Of a DNA stretch of 64,000 nt, positions 23,848 to 34,995 are shown piece by piece. The stretch lies in the NCBI GenBank assembly GCA_037176845.1, contig JAYKXP010000014.1, forward strand, positions 496,001 to 560,000, read 5' to 3'. A program made the translations under genes and the position numbers. This DNA is from Paramarasmius palmivorus. Lineage: Eukaryota > Basidiomycota > Agaricomycetes > Agaricales > Marasmiaceae. Every line of letters begins with the position of its first letter. The first letter of the stretch is position 1. The notes below the pieces were generated by a model. That model had not been told where the DNA came from. It saw only the letters and a program-made list of their open reading frames with translations, and searched no databases.

Positions 23848-24675
23848 CTATAGGCCAAGGCGTGCTCGCTGCGAGTAGAAGGCCGAATCGACAGAGAATG
23901 GCGAGGAACGGTCGTCCCAGTTGCTACCAGACACAACGATGGTATTGCGACCAACCTCCGTTCCAGAGAAACCTGTACTAGGTCAGGTCGTTGTAGAAGC
24001 ACTCCATAGACATGAACTCACCATGAGTAGTCAACACGCCATCTGCGTTAAAGAGTTCACCGAAATGTCCGACAATTTTTTAGTCAAAGCCAACCGCATG
24101 GTGTCCACGACGCCTCAAGTCGTTGGAAAACAAGCCCAAGGATCCGTGGAACTGCGAAAGGACTATGGCCTACATCAGAAACTGCTTGGGTCCAGGAACA
24201 ACTTTGGAAGCGCCTGGACATACCGATCGTTTGGGTCTCTACTTCACAAATTTGCTCGGTGATGATCCTATATAAAGCGCGATGAGTATCACAGACGACG
24301 GGAGACCACCAGATACACTTCTTAGCCATCTCCTGAAGTATAGCGAGGCGTCATCGAATCACTTCTATCGCTTGAAAGTGACATACGACCTCGCGTTCCT
24401 TCACAATGACTTGGTTGAAGCGAGCACGGCAGAAATCATCAGAGCCATAGGTGTCGAAGTTATCCAAAGAGGAAAAACCGCGCCATTCATTGAACGAGAT
24501 AACATGGCCACCACGTGTATCTGAATTACGATGTCACTGAGTACATCTGACGGTACGTGTATGGACTCTTACCCAAATCTCGAGGTCGAAGGGGATCCAC
24601 GGCCAGGGGAGAAGCGCATGCGCTGAACAGGAGGGCAATAATATAGAGGAGCTTGACACCGTGTGAGGTGAACAT
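23848..24675 (-). pseudogene. Decayed paralogue of the Gln-rich secreted protein
   Basis: The exon order and splice sites of the 21.6-22.6 kb gene are repeated here. A signal-peptide exon (MFTSHGVKLLYIIALLFSAC) is followed by RGFSSLDNFDTYGSDDF, LAILQEMAKK, IITEQICEVETQTI, and an end block with GRNTIVVSGSNWDDRSSPF. Two in-frame stops break it. TGA at 24351..24353 replaces the Gln before RLAILQEMAKK, and TAA at 24080..24082 replaces the first Gln after GFD. Both fit single C-to-T changes from CGA or CAA. The Lys/Ala/Glu tail is absent; the frame ends SQRARLGL at 23848. A TATA-like TATAAAG at 24846..24852 is still present. I infer a nonfunctional duplicate, since no alternative splice bypasses either stop. 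Confidence 0.75.
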
Positions 24676-25202
24676 GGTTTTCACTACCTTGAGTAAGAGC
24701 CTCGGTGTTGTCGTGAAACTCGCGTTGGAGAGGGCTTGATAATAGCGACAGGCCCTGATCAACGATCTAAAGAGAAAAGGCCAAAAGGCACCTGGCCAGC
24801 GAGGAAAACGAAGAGAAAGTAAAGTCAAAACAGAAGCAAAAAGGTCTTTATAACCTTCACAAAGGTTACAGGGGCAACCAGTTGGCCAGTCCCTTTGACG
24901 TTGACAATGATAGAGATGCATGGGAACATCTGTCCTGTGAGAACAAGTCTGCATGTGTGCGCTTCAGTTTCCATGTATCGCTCGACGCTGTTAGACGCAT
25001 GAACGCCGACACGGGTCAGAACTATTCGGTTCGATGCGAGAGATAGACAGGGATCATTCGGTGTCGTGTAGGACCTCAGCGGCAGAACTCCTGGGAATAG
25101 CGCATATCGTTCAGGTGCTACGGCCTGCTAAGCTGACGAATGGGGGAACGCGGGACATATGGAGTATGGTCTCTAGAATCAATAGATACAGTGCAATGTC
25201 AA
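24676..25202. other. Intergenic region, no gene seen
   Basis: This 527-bp stretch contains the former promoter of the pseudogene (TATAAAG on the minus strand at 24846..24852) and the 3' flank of SCJ1. The minus frame of 142 codons across the pseudogene start is an artefact of its first exon plus leader. Confidence 0.45.
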
Positions 25203-26914
25203 TTACAGCTCATCGTGTCGAGAATCCGATGATTGGAACGCTTCTGTCAACTCTGTGGACATTGTTAGCACTAACAGATGCGCATGTACGTACAGGAAAG
25301 ACTCACTGCGCCGTGTATGGGGCGAAAGTTCGACAGGTAATACCACATTATATTCGACGTATAAATCGCCGTGGAGATTAGAATTCTCGAATAATGGCAT
25401 ACCCTCGCCTTCAATTGTTTGTACAAATCCTGACAGGCGGAATGTCAGTGTTATGTTTGAGAAAGGACACAGCTTCTCATACCTGGTTGAGTGACACCCT
25501 TTCTATGCAATCTCACGACGTGCCCATCCAAATGTGTCAAGTTCCTGTCGAACCCAAGAAGTGCCTATGGGAGTTCGTTGCGATCAGTCATGATATGAGG
25601 CGCCATAAACCATAGTGACGAACCTCATCAATTCCAATAGTCTCTCTCCAGTAGAGACTGGTCTCTTTTCTCCTCCAACCACCCTTGTCCCTTCTACTTC
25701 TCACTCTAAGAATGACGTCGCCCGCTTCCCAGTCTGGACTCTCGTCGCCTTCGCCTTCGAACACGACTTCATGCCCTTCTGGCATTCCCGATGCGACTTC
25801 TAGGGTATAGGTGGCAGTGTGGTCCACTACTTTCCCGCCTCCACAGTGAGGACAGTTCTTCACGATTACTTTTCCTCTTCCGCCACATTCATTACACGTA
25901 ACTTGGCTTTGGGCAAACATTCCGGGGAATATCTAAGGTGATATGGTGAGATTCGTAGTGGCTGACTGAGGTTCAAAAGCTTACTTGTTGCTTCACGACC
26001 TTGACACCAGACCCTCCGCATCCTGAACAAGTGTGTATATCACCATCAGATGCAGCTCCGGATCCTCGGCAGTGATCGCACAAGATGCGTTTCTTTATCA
26101 TAAACTGCAAAGGCGAAAGTAAGCGAGGGGGATCCTGTCACTACAAACTACTCACGTCTATGCTTGCTCCTTTATAACTAGGGTCGGGAACGGTATATCA
26201 GATATATATACGCCTAAAGCCAGAATTTGAATAACGCACATATCGGCTAATTCAACTTCAAATTCTGTTAACGAAGTGGGTCCACGTCGTACTTGATGTT
26301 GTGCTTGGTCTGAAAAGATATTGCGTAAACAGTTGTTCTACGGATAGTGAAATTCGACTGACGGCCAAAGAAGTTAGAGAATATGTCGAAAGGATTCGCT
26401 TGGTGTTGTTGACCGCCTTCGTGAGCTTTGAGACCTTCCTATGAGAGGTGTAAGAAGTGATATTCGCGACCCAATATGAAGTCTGGGCATACCTCTCCAT
26501 GCCGATCATATATCTGCCTTTTCTGATATGAGGATTAGCCCCAGGTTCGTTGAAGGAGCTTGAAAGTAACATACTGTTGAATCGGATAGCACCTCATAGG
26601 CTGTAAACAAGACACCAATGAGCTCACATTCGTATCCATTGCAATCCTTCACGATTCACCATACGCAATTTCCACAAACTTGTCCGCCGCGTCAGGATCT
26701 TTGTTCTTGTCAGGATGGTACTTTCGGCTCAGTTTTTTATACGCGTGTCTGATGTCCTTTTCAGAAGCCGACCGATGTACTGTAAACTTTTGGTGAGTGA
26801 AACTGACGGGGCTTGACGAAAACTATCCATACAGTCAAGAACTTTATAGAGGTCTGCAGCAGTCGCAAGGGCGACGATAGATAATAAAAAGAGTGTGCAG
26901 ATATTGAAAGACAT
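25203..26914 (-). CDS. SCJ1: ER-lumenal DnaJ co-chaperone (Scj1/ERdj3 type)
   Basis: This J-domain protein stimulates BiP/Kar2 in the ER lumen. It begins with a signal peptide ([19 protein letters not shown]). The J domain is split by an intron after YKVLD and resumes with [20 protein letters not shown] and its HPD motif, then FVEIAY and EVLSDS. The zinc-finger region shows [10 protein letters not shown] and CPHCGG. The C-terminal client-binding region has [38 protein letters not shown] and [21 protein letters not shown] last intron between THTRR-like sequence and KLTEAFQ (branch TGCTAAC) leads to the perfect ER-retrieval signal HDEL at the stop (25203..25205). Signal peptide plus HDEL fixes the location. 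Confidence 0.92.
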
Positions 26915-28617
26915 GGTAAGAGGCAAAGAACGAAGTGTGGAATCGGACACGTAGGTGGACACCTGTGGACACGCTGACACGGTAACATGAATAGATAGAT
27001 AGATGAACGCACAGCATTATTTTGGCGCGCGTCTTCTCCCAATGACTCCCATCACCTCTGCTGAGCCCATGATATTTTTTCGCTGGTTCGTCACAATCCA
27101 TAACGCAGCAATGCCAGGAAGCGAAATCTATTAGCATACTTGGCCATGATATATTCAAGGCATTGCTCTGATCTATCAATGTATCATTTGCCGGATCCTC
27201 TTCATGTCAAATCCGTCGTTAGCATCAAGCAGAAAGCTCCCAGCCAATTGATGACACTAGGTATTAGTGTGTGCAGTTTCCCAAGGTGTGTGTGCATTGA
27301 CAGTTTGGTGACACCCTTTTGACCTGACTAGTTCACGCTTCAGGACGTAGGCCACTATACAGAGCTGCATTGTTCGTCGTTGAAGAATACTTCACAAGAC
27401 TGCCTTCTGGCTTGTGATGAAGCAGCAAGCAAGACGCCATTCTTCAATTCTAGGGTTCTGGGGATCTCGTGCGGTGGTTCTCCTTCCTTGCAGTCAAAAT
27501 ACCACGTCTGACACCTTCTCGCAGGCGGCATGTACACACAAATTCCCCTACAACGAGTCCAATCATTCTAATTTAATTTCGACCCGATCACCTGGCAGAT
27601 TCGGACATCCTTTACATTGACCATCATATCGGCTATAGCAAAGGATCGATAGGACCCTCAAACATAAGGTCAGACACGAGTGCAAAACTCGATGTATCTT
27701 CTGAACCATTAGGAACAATTCTACTTGCCTAGCACATCGACACTTGAAGTGGATCGTAAACTCGTCGTAATTGCGAATGGGGGAATACTCGTGCCAAATC
27801 CCCTTCTGGTTACAGTGAGATTGATAAATAGGACAGATCGTACGTTTCCCATATTGATTAGGAGATCTCTCGCGCCTCTTCTGGACCATTATTTCCTTTA
27901 TTCGTTATGTTTTCTCCGCGTTTTTCTCAGGATACGCTCTGAATGGAAAAGGGCCAGCGCGGATACTTACAGGGAAGATCACATGGAGGGGGAACAATAG
28001 GGTATGAGAACAATCCTCAGAGCCCCCAACGCATATTCACGCCACTCTGACATATTTATGTCAGAGATGGCAGGATGACTTCGATGGTGAGACCAGTTTT
28101 CGTGTAACCAGTACACAGATGCTTCCGATAAGGGCAACAGATCAGCGCGGCATCCGGCCTTCGTTGAAAGGTCGACATATTTCCTAATTACCAAACATGT
28201 ATTGTGGGTCCATCCTTTGTTCTTTTCCCCTACTCTTGAACGCTAATTACCGATCGAAGCGGTGTCTCATGAGAAGTTTATATACACAAGGTAATCGTCA
28301 ATTGCGTTAGTCCTGCCGAAAAAAAAGAAAACTAGGGTCATGGCCCAACATAGCAGGGGACTTTCGCCGAGATTCAGCGGTTCCCTTTCAGATTCAGACA
28401 TAGTACGTATGGACCCATAGTGCATTTCGAAGTCCGACTGTTGGTCGTGCCAGAGACGCTTGTTGAAACAAACATCGCCTTGCTTATTGGTGAGTCAAGC
28501 AAGATATTATTCCCTTATAATGAAGAGATCAAGATTCTCATTTACAGGTACTGTATAAAAGGCGCCGTGTCTCAACAAGCCACCAGTCATACTATCCGAT
28601 TCAGTCGCCCCCAACTA
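26915..28617. other. Long intergenic region upstream of SCJ1 and the ABC gene
   Basis: About 1.7 kb without a firm gene. Contents I can point to are a short GATA microsatellite at about 26992-27005 beside the SCJ1 promoter, and exon-like cysteine-containing frames on the minus strand at 27355-27890 (listed separately). The rest looks non-coding. The plus frame from 28420 runs into the ABC gene and is probably leader. Confidence 0.4.
27355..27890 (-). CDS. Possible small cysteine-rich protein exons (tentative)
   Basis: On the minus strand, one frame reads RTICPIYQSHCNQKGIWHEY then FTIHFKCRCA (about 27730-27840). A perfect GC-AG donor (AG|GCAAGTAG at about 27729) joined to the acceptor CTATAG at about 27636 continues in phase as SRYDGQCKGCPNLPGDRVE and stops at 27563. 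Seven cysteines in about 65 residues would suit a small secreted protein, but I find no convincing signal peptide or start. A second frame at 27355..27520 (CQTWYFDCKEGEPPHEIP ... SCEVFFNDEQC) may belong to the same or another gene. Function unknown; it could be spurious. Confidence 0.25.
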
Positions 28618-31323
28618 ATGGAACCACCTCCAGCATCTACAGTAGAGCCAGCCGTCGGCAAACTCGAGGCCTACCACCTAGGTGTCTATCGAGTGCTCCT
28701 CGAAGCAAACCCATCCCTTAAGGATATTTTCACCGTCCAGTATTTCGATGAAGTCAAGAGCGCCTGGCTAAAGTCGAGCAAGCTATGTAAAAGACTTGTC
28801 CGTGACGTCGTCGCCCTCGATCCATGGCTCGTGCGGGCCCTCATCGGCGTCAAGATTTGGGAGAACACACAGGATGTATTCTTCCTTGCTTTGGAAACTC
28901 GTATTCTGCAAGTGGTGAGCGAGATGCAATGTCCCACACATTGACATATGTATATACCTCATGGTTTCTCCGCAGATCGAGTCAGGGCTTGTAAACCACT
29001 CAATGGACACTCGCGCCTTTGTTCGAGCCATGCTATTGCGCCTCATTTGCGTAGCCGCAGGCTCATCAATCACTCGTTGGTGGTGTGTCCAGTCATGCAG
29101 TAATTGTTTCCCTGTTTCGTAAAACCTCCAACAGTCATCACGTTCGGCCTAGTCTAAAAGCTATAGTAGCGCATCATTATGACGATCTTCTCATGACTGG
29201 CGAGTAGCTTCTCAGCTTCCTGGGCCAGCAGCTCATCTCCAGAAAACTCTTAGCACGACTAAACATGGATCTCCCCACGACGCAAGGTTCGTCTAACGGT
29301 GCTCCGAGATAGAACGAAAGTTCATGATTAGCTACATTCTCCAGACAACATGAGTCAAGAGCATGTTTCGTCGGGGCTGCCTTGGCAAGCATTCGAAGCA
29401 CTCCTGGAGCTGTGCACCCGAGTCATTGCCGCTATTGGACAGCTTATATTCATCCTCAACATCGCACGCTCCGGAAACCACGGTCTAATGTTCGCGTTCC
29501 TATGTCTAGTGCGGCCCGTTTTTTCTCTGTTCTTCAAGGACAATATTTGGTCGCGTGGTCTGTGGCTTGTTCCTTTTAGGGTCGGAGGCTAAATGCAGAC
29601 CTATAGCACGGGTTGTGGAAGCTACGAACGAAAGTTATTTGCGAATGCGCGCATTACAAGGATTGGCCGACAAGAAATATCGACACGATGTCATCAGCAG
29701 CAACATTGTGCAGTACATTATAAATGGTATGTAGTTGGAGAGATATTATAAAATGGTGGCTGATCGAAGCAGAGTTCAGGAAAGCTCGCGCGGGTTTAGG
29801 AAATGTATCTATTGATTATCCCGAAAACCAATATCGCTACCTGAAGAACTCTTTCACCTTCGAGACACTTGCTGATGTGGCGGGAGATCTCCCATTAGTA
29901 AGTTCTAATGTCGTCTGATGTCTACTACTCTGATTGACCTCATTGGCTAGATATACTATGCGATCCTGACAATTATCAAACCGGCGCACACAACATTGAC
30001 GAGCATCGCCAGTTTGCAACAATCGACTACTTTACTTCGGCACTGTTTCTACAACGTGTTCTGGGAATATGAAGACCTCCTTCGTCATCTGAGCGACTTA
30101 CAACAGTTGTATGACGTACAGAGCGCGGCGACAGCGGTGAGGGACGGCGACATTCCATATCCCAATCCCAATGGAAAACAAAGCTGCAAAGGCATGGCTT
30201 TCGAACTCCGGTGAGCGCTATTTCGCTTTACCTACATATACATTCATTGGACCTTCGACATCCAGAAACGTGTCTTTTTCGTACCCTGGCAACCAATCTG
30301 ACAAGAGAGCGCTGGACGATGTTTCGTTTAAGATCAACCCTGGAGATATAGTTGTCATAGTCGGGAGTAATGGCAGTGGCAAGAGCACGTTCGTATCGGT
30401 TCATAATTTCCTCTTTCTCTCCTTTTGACGCCTACATATATGGGCGCTAGATTCATCAATCTCTTGACCCGAATGTACGATGCATCTGCCGGAAAAATCC
30501 TTGTTGATGGCGAAGATATTCGGCACTTGAAGTTGGCAGACTTTCGTCAAGCTACTGCGATCCTAACTCAGGAACATAACCTTTTCCCTTTGTCCATAGC
30601 CGAGAATATTGGCCTTGGACTCCCCGACGCAATAGGTAACAAGAATATGATCCTGGAGGCAGCTCGACTCGGTGGCGCCGACAAAATAATTCAGAAGCTT
30701 GATTCCGGGCTTGACACCGTTTTGGAACCAATGACAGTCCAGTATTCGGCGCTAGTACGAGAAGGTGACAACAGTGTACTGAGTGTGGAAAAGAAGAAGT
30801 TGAAGAAGTCTTCCAATGTTTCAGGTATGTCTCTGACTTTCTTCTGGTATGGTGGACGCACTAATGCCTTTTGAACTAGGCGGAGAACGACAACGATTGG
30901 TCGCGTAGGTATCACATCTAATTTCCTGGCACGCGATACTGACGTTCTCCTCATAGAGCTCGGACGTTCATGCGCTTTAATTCGAACCGTATCAAGTTTG
31001 TGGCAGTTGACGAACCCAGTTCGGCGTTGGATCCAGAGGGTGAGCTGGAGCTTTTCAATAACCTCAGAGAGGCGAGAGATGGCAAAACGATGCTTTTCGT
31101 CACTCATCGATTTGGCCCCATTTCTAAGTGGGCTGACCAGATCCTGTGAGTTCTTCGGACAGATGGCAGGGATCGTGCTAATATATTGGACCACAGCTGC
31201 ATGAAGGACGGAAAGGTAGTTGAGTCAGGAAGGCATCCGGAGCTAATGCTGAAGAAGGGGGAGTACTTCAAGATGTACAATATTCAGGCAAAGGCATTTG
31301 AGCCCGATTCTATGGTAGCTTAG
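28618..31323 (+). CDS. ABC transporter-like protein with one nucleotide-binding domain
   Basis: An ATP-binding-cassette protein of the one-TMD, one-NBD layout common in basidiomycetes. The N-terminal half has several hydrophobic helices (RVIAAIGQLIFILNIARSG, GLMFAFLCLVRPVFS). The NBD shows Walker A GSNGSGKST (split by an intron with donor GTTCGT), a Q-loop in AILTQEHNLFPLS, the signature VSGGERQR, Walker B FVAVDEPSSALDP and the H-loop VTHRFG. It ends ISKWADQIL, CMKDGKVVESGRHPELM and EPDSMVA. Two unusual joins are needed. One is a GC-AG intron at 29200..29253 (ACTG|GCGAGT) that skips an in-frame TAG. The other is a 47-bp intron near 29566-29612 giving WSRARVVEATNESYLRM. With them the frame is intact. 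The start at 28618 (MEPPPASTVEPAV) is the simplest choice. Substrate unknown. Confidence 0.75.
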
Positions 31324-31819
31324 CATGTCGACAAATATTCGTCTGTACTTGTGCAATGCCCAATGTTCATAATGTCCAGGCGACTACGCGTCTTGACGAG
31401 ACGCAGGGTAGCCAAGCATGTTCCGCAAAGCTTCACTACGCCCGTCGGGGAGGAGTTGAGCCGTTCTTCTTAGTAGGTTTCCTCGCGAGTTTGGATTGGG
31501 ATGTAGGAGACTATATGCGTAACGGTATATGGACTTCTTGAAGGTATTAAAATCTTTACAGTGTACGAAAATCATGATGATGATGAAGCGCGTTGCAACA
31601 GCGCTGATCGGAACCGCTTGCCGTCCCGGCGGGCACAGCACATTGTTATGTGACGCAGATGGGAAACTAATGCCGGACCCTGAATGTTTCCCAGCACAAA
31701 ACTTCTTTCCCTTCTACTTCCTCCTCTGCTTGGTAGTCACTGTCGGCTGACTGTCAAGTACCCCTCCGAAAACTATTTCCTGGATGTTGCTCTGTTGACC
31801 GGAAAATCTTCTAATCCAA
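31324..31819. other. Intergenic region before the aspartic protease
   Basis: This 496-bp tandem gap has no supported exon. The open frames on both strands around 31384-31750 lack splice continuity and family resemblance. It presumably holds the ABC gene's 3' end and the protease promoter. Confidence 0.4.
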
Positions 31820-34135
31820 ATGAGGTTCTCATTCCTGGTGACCCTGTTCGTCTTCTTTGCGGGTGTTCTTGGAAGAAATACCTCCCCAAAAGTCCCAACA
31901 TTACTTTCCCGAGGTCTCGCAGTCGATGGAGTCAACGCTACTATTGTTTCATTGACATTAGCCAGTGATCACCAGTGCGTATCCTAGTGTTCAAATAGAA
32001 GCAGAGAATGACAGTACTCTCTAGGTCGTACTATGTCGTGCTTAGGACTGGCGAGATTAGCTTCCGTGTCGCTTTAGATACGGCCTCATCCGATTTGTGG
32101 ATCCTCTCTTCCCAATGCTCGACTAGCTCTTGTGCGGAAGCTCCCAGATATCCATTAACATACAATAGCCCTACCTTCTCCGTGGTCAACGCCAATTCCA
32201 CCAAGTACGAGGTCAGATATGCAGATGGAACAGGTGCGCGCTTTCTAGTGTCCTTCAGGCCACTACTAAATCACGATGACAGCGGCTTCTGGCTTCGTCG
32301 CCAAAGAAGACATACATATTGGGAATATGTCGTTGCCGCAGCAAGCTTTCGGTCAGTAACACCAAAATAGGTCTCGGGTTCGATCCATCATATCTCCCTA
32401 GGTATGGTTACCACTTCGAATGTGACTTTTGTCGACCGGGAGAGCGGGATCCTAGGCCTTGGCTTCCCGAGACTCTCCAGAATAGATCGTAATGTGACGG
32501 GATGTAAGTCAAGTTGCTAAAGCCAGTGACATCGACTCAAACATCTTAGCTGCACCTCTTCTCACCACACTCTCGGAAAATGGGCTACTTGATTACCCAC
32601 TATTCGGCTTGAGTCTCACCCGAAATTCTTCTGGGACACTCGCCTTAGGTATGGCACCTGGAAACTTCTCGTGATCATTTATGTACTCAAAGACGCGTAG
32701 GGGCTATCGACGGGACCGTAGTCACAAACCTCAGTAGGATCGGGTGGAATGAGGTGGTCCAGTTTCCTCCCATCGGCAGCGAGCGCAATGTTTCCAGCTA
32801 CTGGCAATGGGCGTTACCGCTAAGGGGCATCTCAGTACGCGTGCGAGCACATGCTAGACCTGAAAATTGACACTAAGACAGGTGAACGATGGTGTGGTAG
32901 CCGATGTATCACTGTCGCCATCCTATCCGGACATTACGGGAGGTTTTCCGATTGCAATGTTTGACGTGTAAGTCTCGAATACGAATGATTTATGACCTCT
33001 TTTTCATCTTCTGTAGTGGGACAAGTGGGGTCTATGGCCCATGGTCTGACGTGGGTACAGTCTTCGTCAGGCACCTTTCATTTAGTTAATATCAAGTTCA
33101 AAGGTTGCGAAAATATTTGAATCCATAGAGGAATCACGGCTTGTGGACGCAGGTAGGTACCTGAACGACAAGGAAGGAACCTGTACTGAACTTCAATCAG
33201 GAGGGCAGTGGGCAGTTCCGTGCAGGTAAATGTTTGAATCGCAGGAAAAGAACTTTGGACTCACTTGAAAATCTGTAGCACGAAGGCAACCATTACTTTC
33301 ACATTTGGGTGCATTCAATCATTCTGGAAATGTGAAGGATACTAATTGCAGACCATCTAGGTCCCAAAATTTTACTCTTCAACCCACTGATTATCTCATT
33401 GGGCCTACTACTGGCAACCCAACACTGTGTCTATCATGGCCGAGAGCAGTATCACCTAGTCCCGATGGAATTGATTGGCAACTAGGTATGCATTGTATTT
33501 ATCCAGTTTTCAATGTCACTAATGTGAGTCTCTAGGTTCGCCATTCTTACGCACCGTCTACTCGATCTTCAGGTGAGGCATCTTGCTAACAGGTCATGGC
33601 TATGAAACTCACCAGAGATGCAAGTTATGGCATAGACACCAAGGAACCTCCGATGATCGGGCTCTATGCTCTCAATAACAGCGTTCTGCCCCAGTCGCAA
33701 GCCGCGCTGTCTTCATTCTTCTCCTCGATTTCTGTCACACTCCCAACCACACTACCCAACTTCTTACTGCCTACGCCAACTGTTACCGTTCCGCCTTACT
33801 CCCTCAATTCCTCCATCAATGCCCCAACTGGCGGCATTGTTACTTCCGAGCTAGCTAATTCTACATACAGTCCTATCTTCGCACAAGAAGCAACCAATCT
33901 TTCCGCCCTTCCCATCATCACAGCGGAGCCTACTGTTGCTACAATTACTCTCACCGACCCTGCTGGCAGTGTGAGCACGACTACATCCCACATGTCAATG
34001 GCTTCTGTTGCCCTTGGTGTGCCTCCGGGATGGAATGCTGCGACCAGCACTACTCAGGTGCCCGCCATTTTTATGTCACTATTACCTGTCGTCATCGCAT
34101 GGATATCATTCCATACTGGACTCATGTCGCAGTAG
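31820..34135 (+). CDS. GPI-type pepsin-like aspartic protease with altered motifs
   Basis: A secreted A1-family (pepsin) protease of the yapsin-like, membrane-anchored type. The signal peptide is MRFSFLVTLFVFFAGVLG, followed by a short propeptide. The first catalytic motif reads LDTASSDLW (Asp codon 32077..32079), and the flap region EVRYADGTASGFVAKEDIHI is normal. The second motif, spliced across intron 32968..33016, reads FDVGTSGVYGP, with Val where the family has Ser or Thr. Later exons give TITFTFGG, LQPTDYLIGPTTGNPTLCLS and DWQLGSPFLRTVYSIF, then SYGIDTKEPPMIGLYAL. The C-terminus is a long Ser/Thr/Pro-rich stalk ending in a hydrophobic tail (AIFMSLLPVVIAWISF), as in GPI-anchor signals. 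About ten introns keep phase. Both catalytic Asp residues remain, so reduced rather than absent activity is possible. Confidence 0.82.
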
Positions 34136-34995
34136 TTGCTCGCATCTATGTCATCGCCTGTCGTATTGTTATCGGAATCCGGAATGGATGGACGATTGCT
34201 ATTATCATTGCATGCATGTTATTGTTACCCTTCAAGTTCAATGTATACCACGTTTATTTCTGCTGCAATTCTTGTTGGAAGTTCGACGATGGCGACTGAC
34301 CAACCATGCTCTCTGTTATTTGGAGTTTTTTTAAACATTTCATCGGGATCTCGCCGATGTGAGTCCGTTAGGTACAGGATGGGTCTCTGAGAGGATGATT
34401 GGCATTTTTGGATAAGCGTTCCTATCATTCACAAGTGTACATGTGTACAGTGCATCACATCACGGACTGCACTGCGGGTCGGAAGCTTCGAATTCAGAAG
34501 TTCAGAGAAGGATCTGGAGCAGTGCTTCCGACAGTGATGGTCGGACAAAATGCTCGCTACAGGATTGAAATCCTGGAAGTTGCTGGAATCTGGCTAGTCA
34601 TCCCTAGACCGCGATATTGTGCACATGTTCAAGCTGGCTCCTTGGAGAATTACGCCAGGAATGCTTGATACACAACCCTTGCCGACAACACAAGGCGCAA
34701 GAAGCAAATTTTTGTAGCGTTCACAAAGATAGATGATCAGATCTACTCAAACAAAGGGTGCTCGACTATCTGTACCGATGCCTCGAGGCACTCCCAGAAA
34801 GTCTTGTCCAACACGACGGCAAAGCAAGCCGTGGAGCCTACTATCCCTATTGGCTACAAATATCTAGCGTGCCTCGCCACCTTTTTTTGACAGGATCCTA
34901 GCCCTGACGAACACGCTGATAGCGTATATAAAGGATCGCCTCGAGGAAAAAATGCGACAGACGCCTTGCCTTTGTCCCCTCTGTTTCCCTATACG
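34136..34995. other. Intergenic region, promoter of membrane protein gene
   Basis: About 860 bp with no supported exon. A TATATAAA box at 34925..34932 lies 64 bp before the next start codon. Open frames of 60-108 codons have no splice or family support. Confidence 0.45.
34925..34932 (+). promoter_or_regulatory. TATA box
   Basis: TATATAAA, 64 bp upstream of the ATG at 34996. Spacing suits a short leader. Confidence 0.5.

Noticed and set aside
24080..24353. In-frame stops as programmed readthrough or Gln recoding of TGA/TAA
   Set aside because: All other genes here use TGA, TAA and TAG as normal stops, and the copy has also lost its tail. Decay is simpler.
28420..28617. N-terminal extension of the ABC protein from 28420
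   Set aside because: The frame is open but unlike the family; the start at 28618 (MEPPPAST) gives a natural N-terminus.
32366..32400. GGTTCGATCC-like T-arm of a tRNA
   Set aside because: It lies in an intron of the protease gene; no acceptor stem, D-arm or anticodon arm pairs around it.
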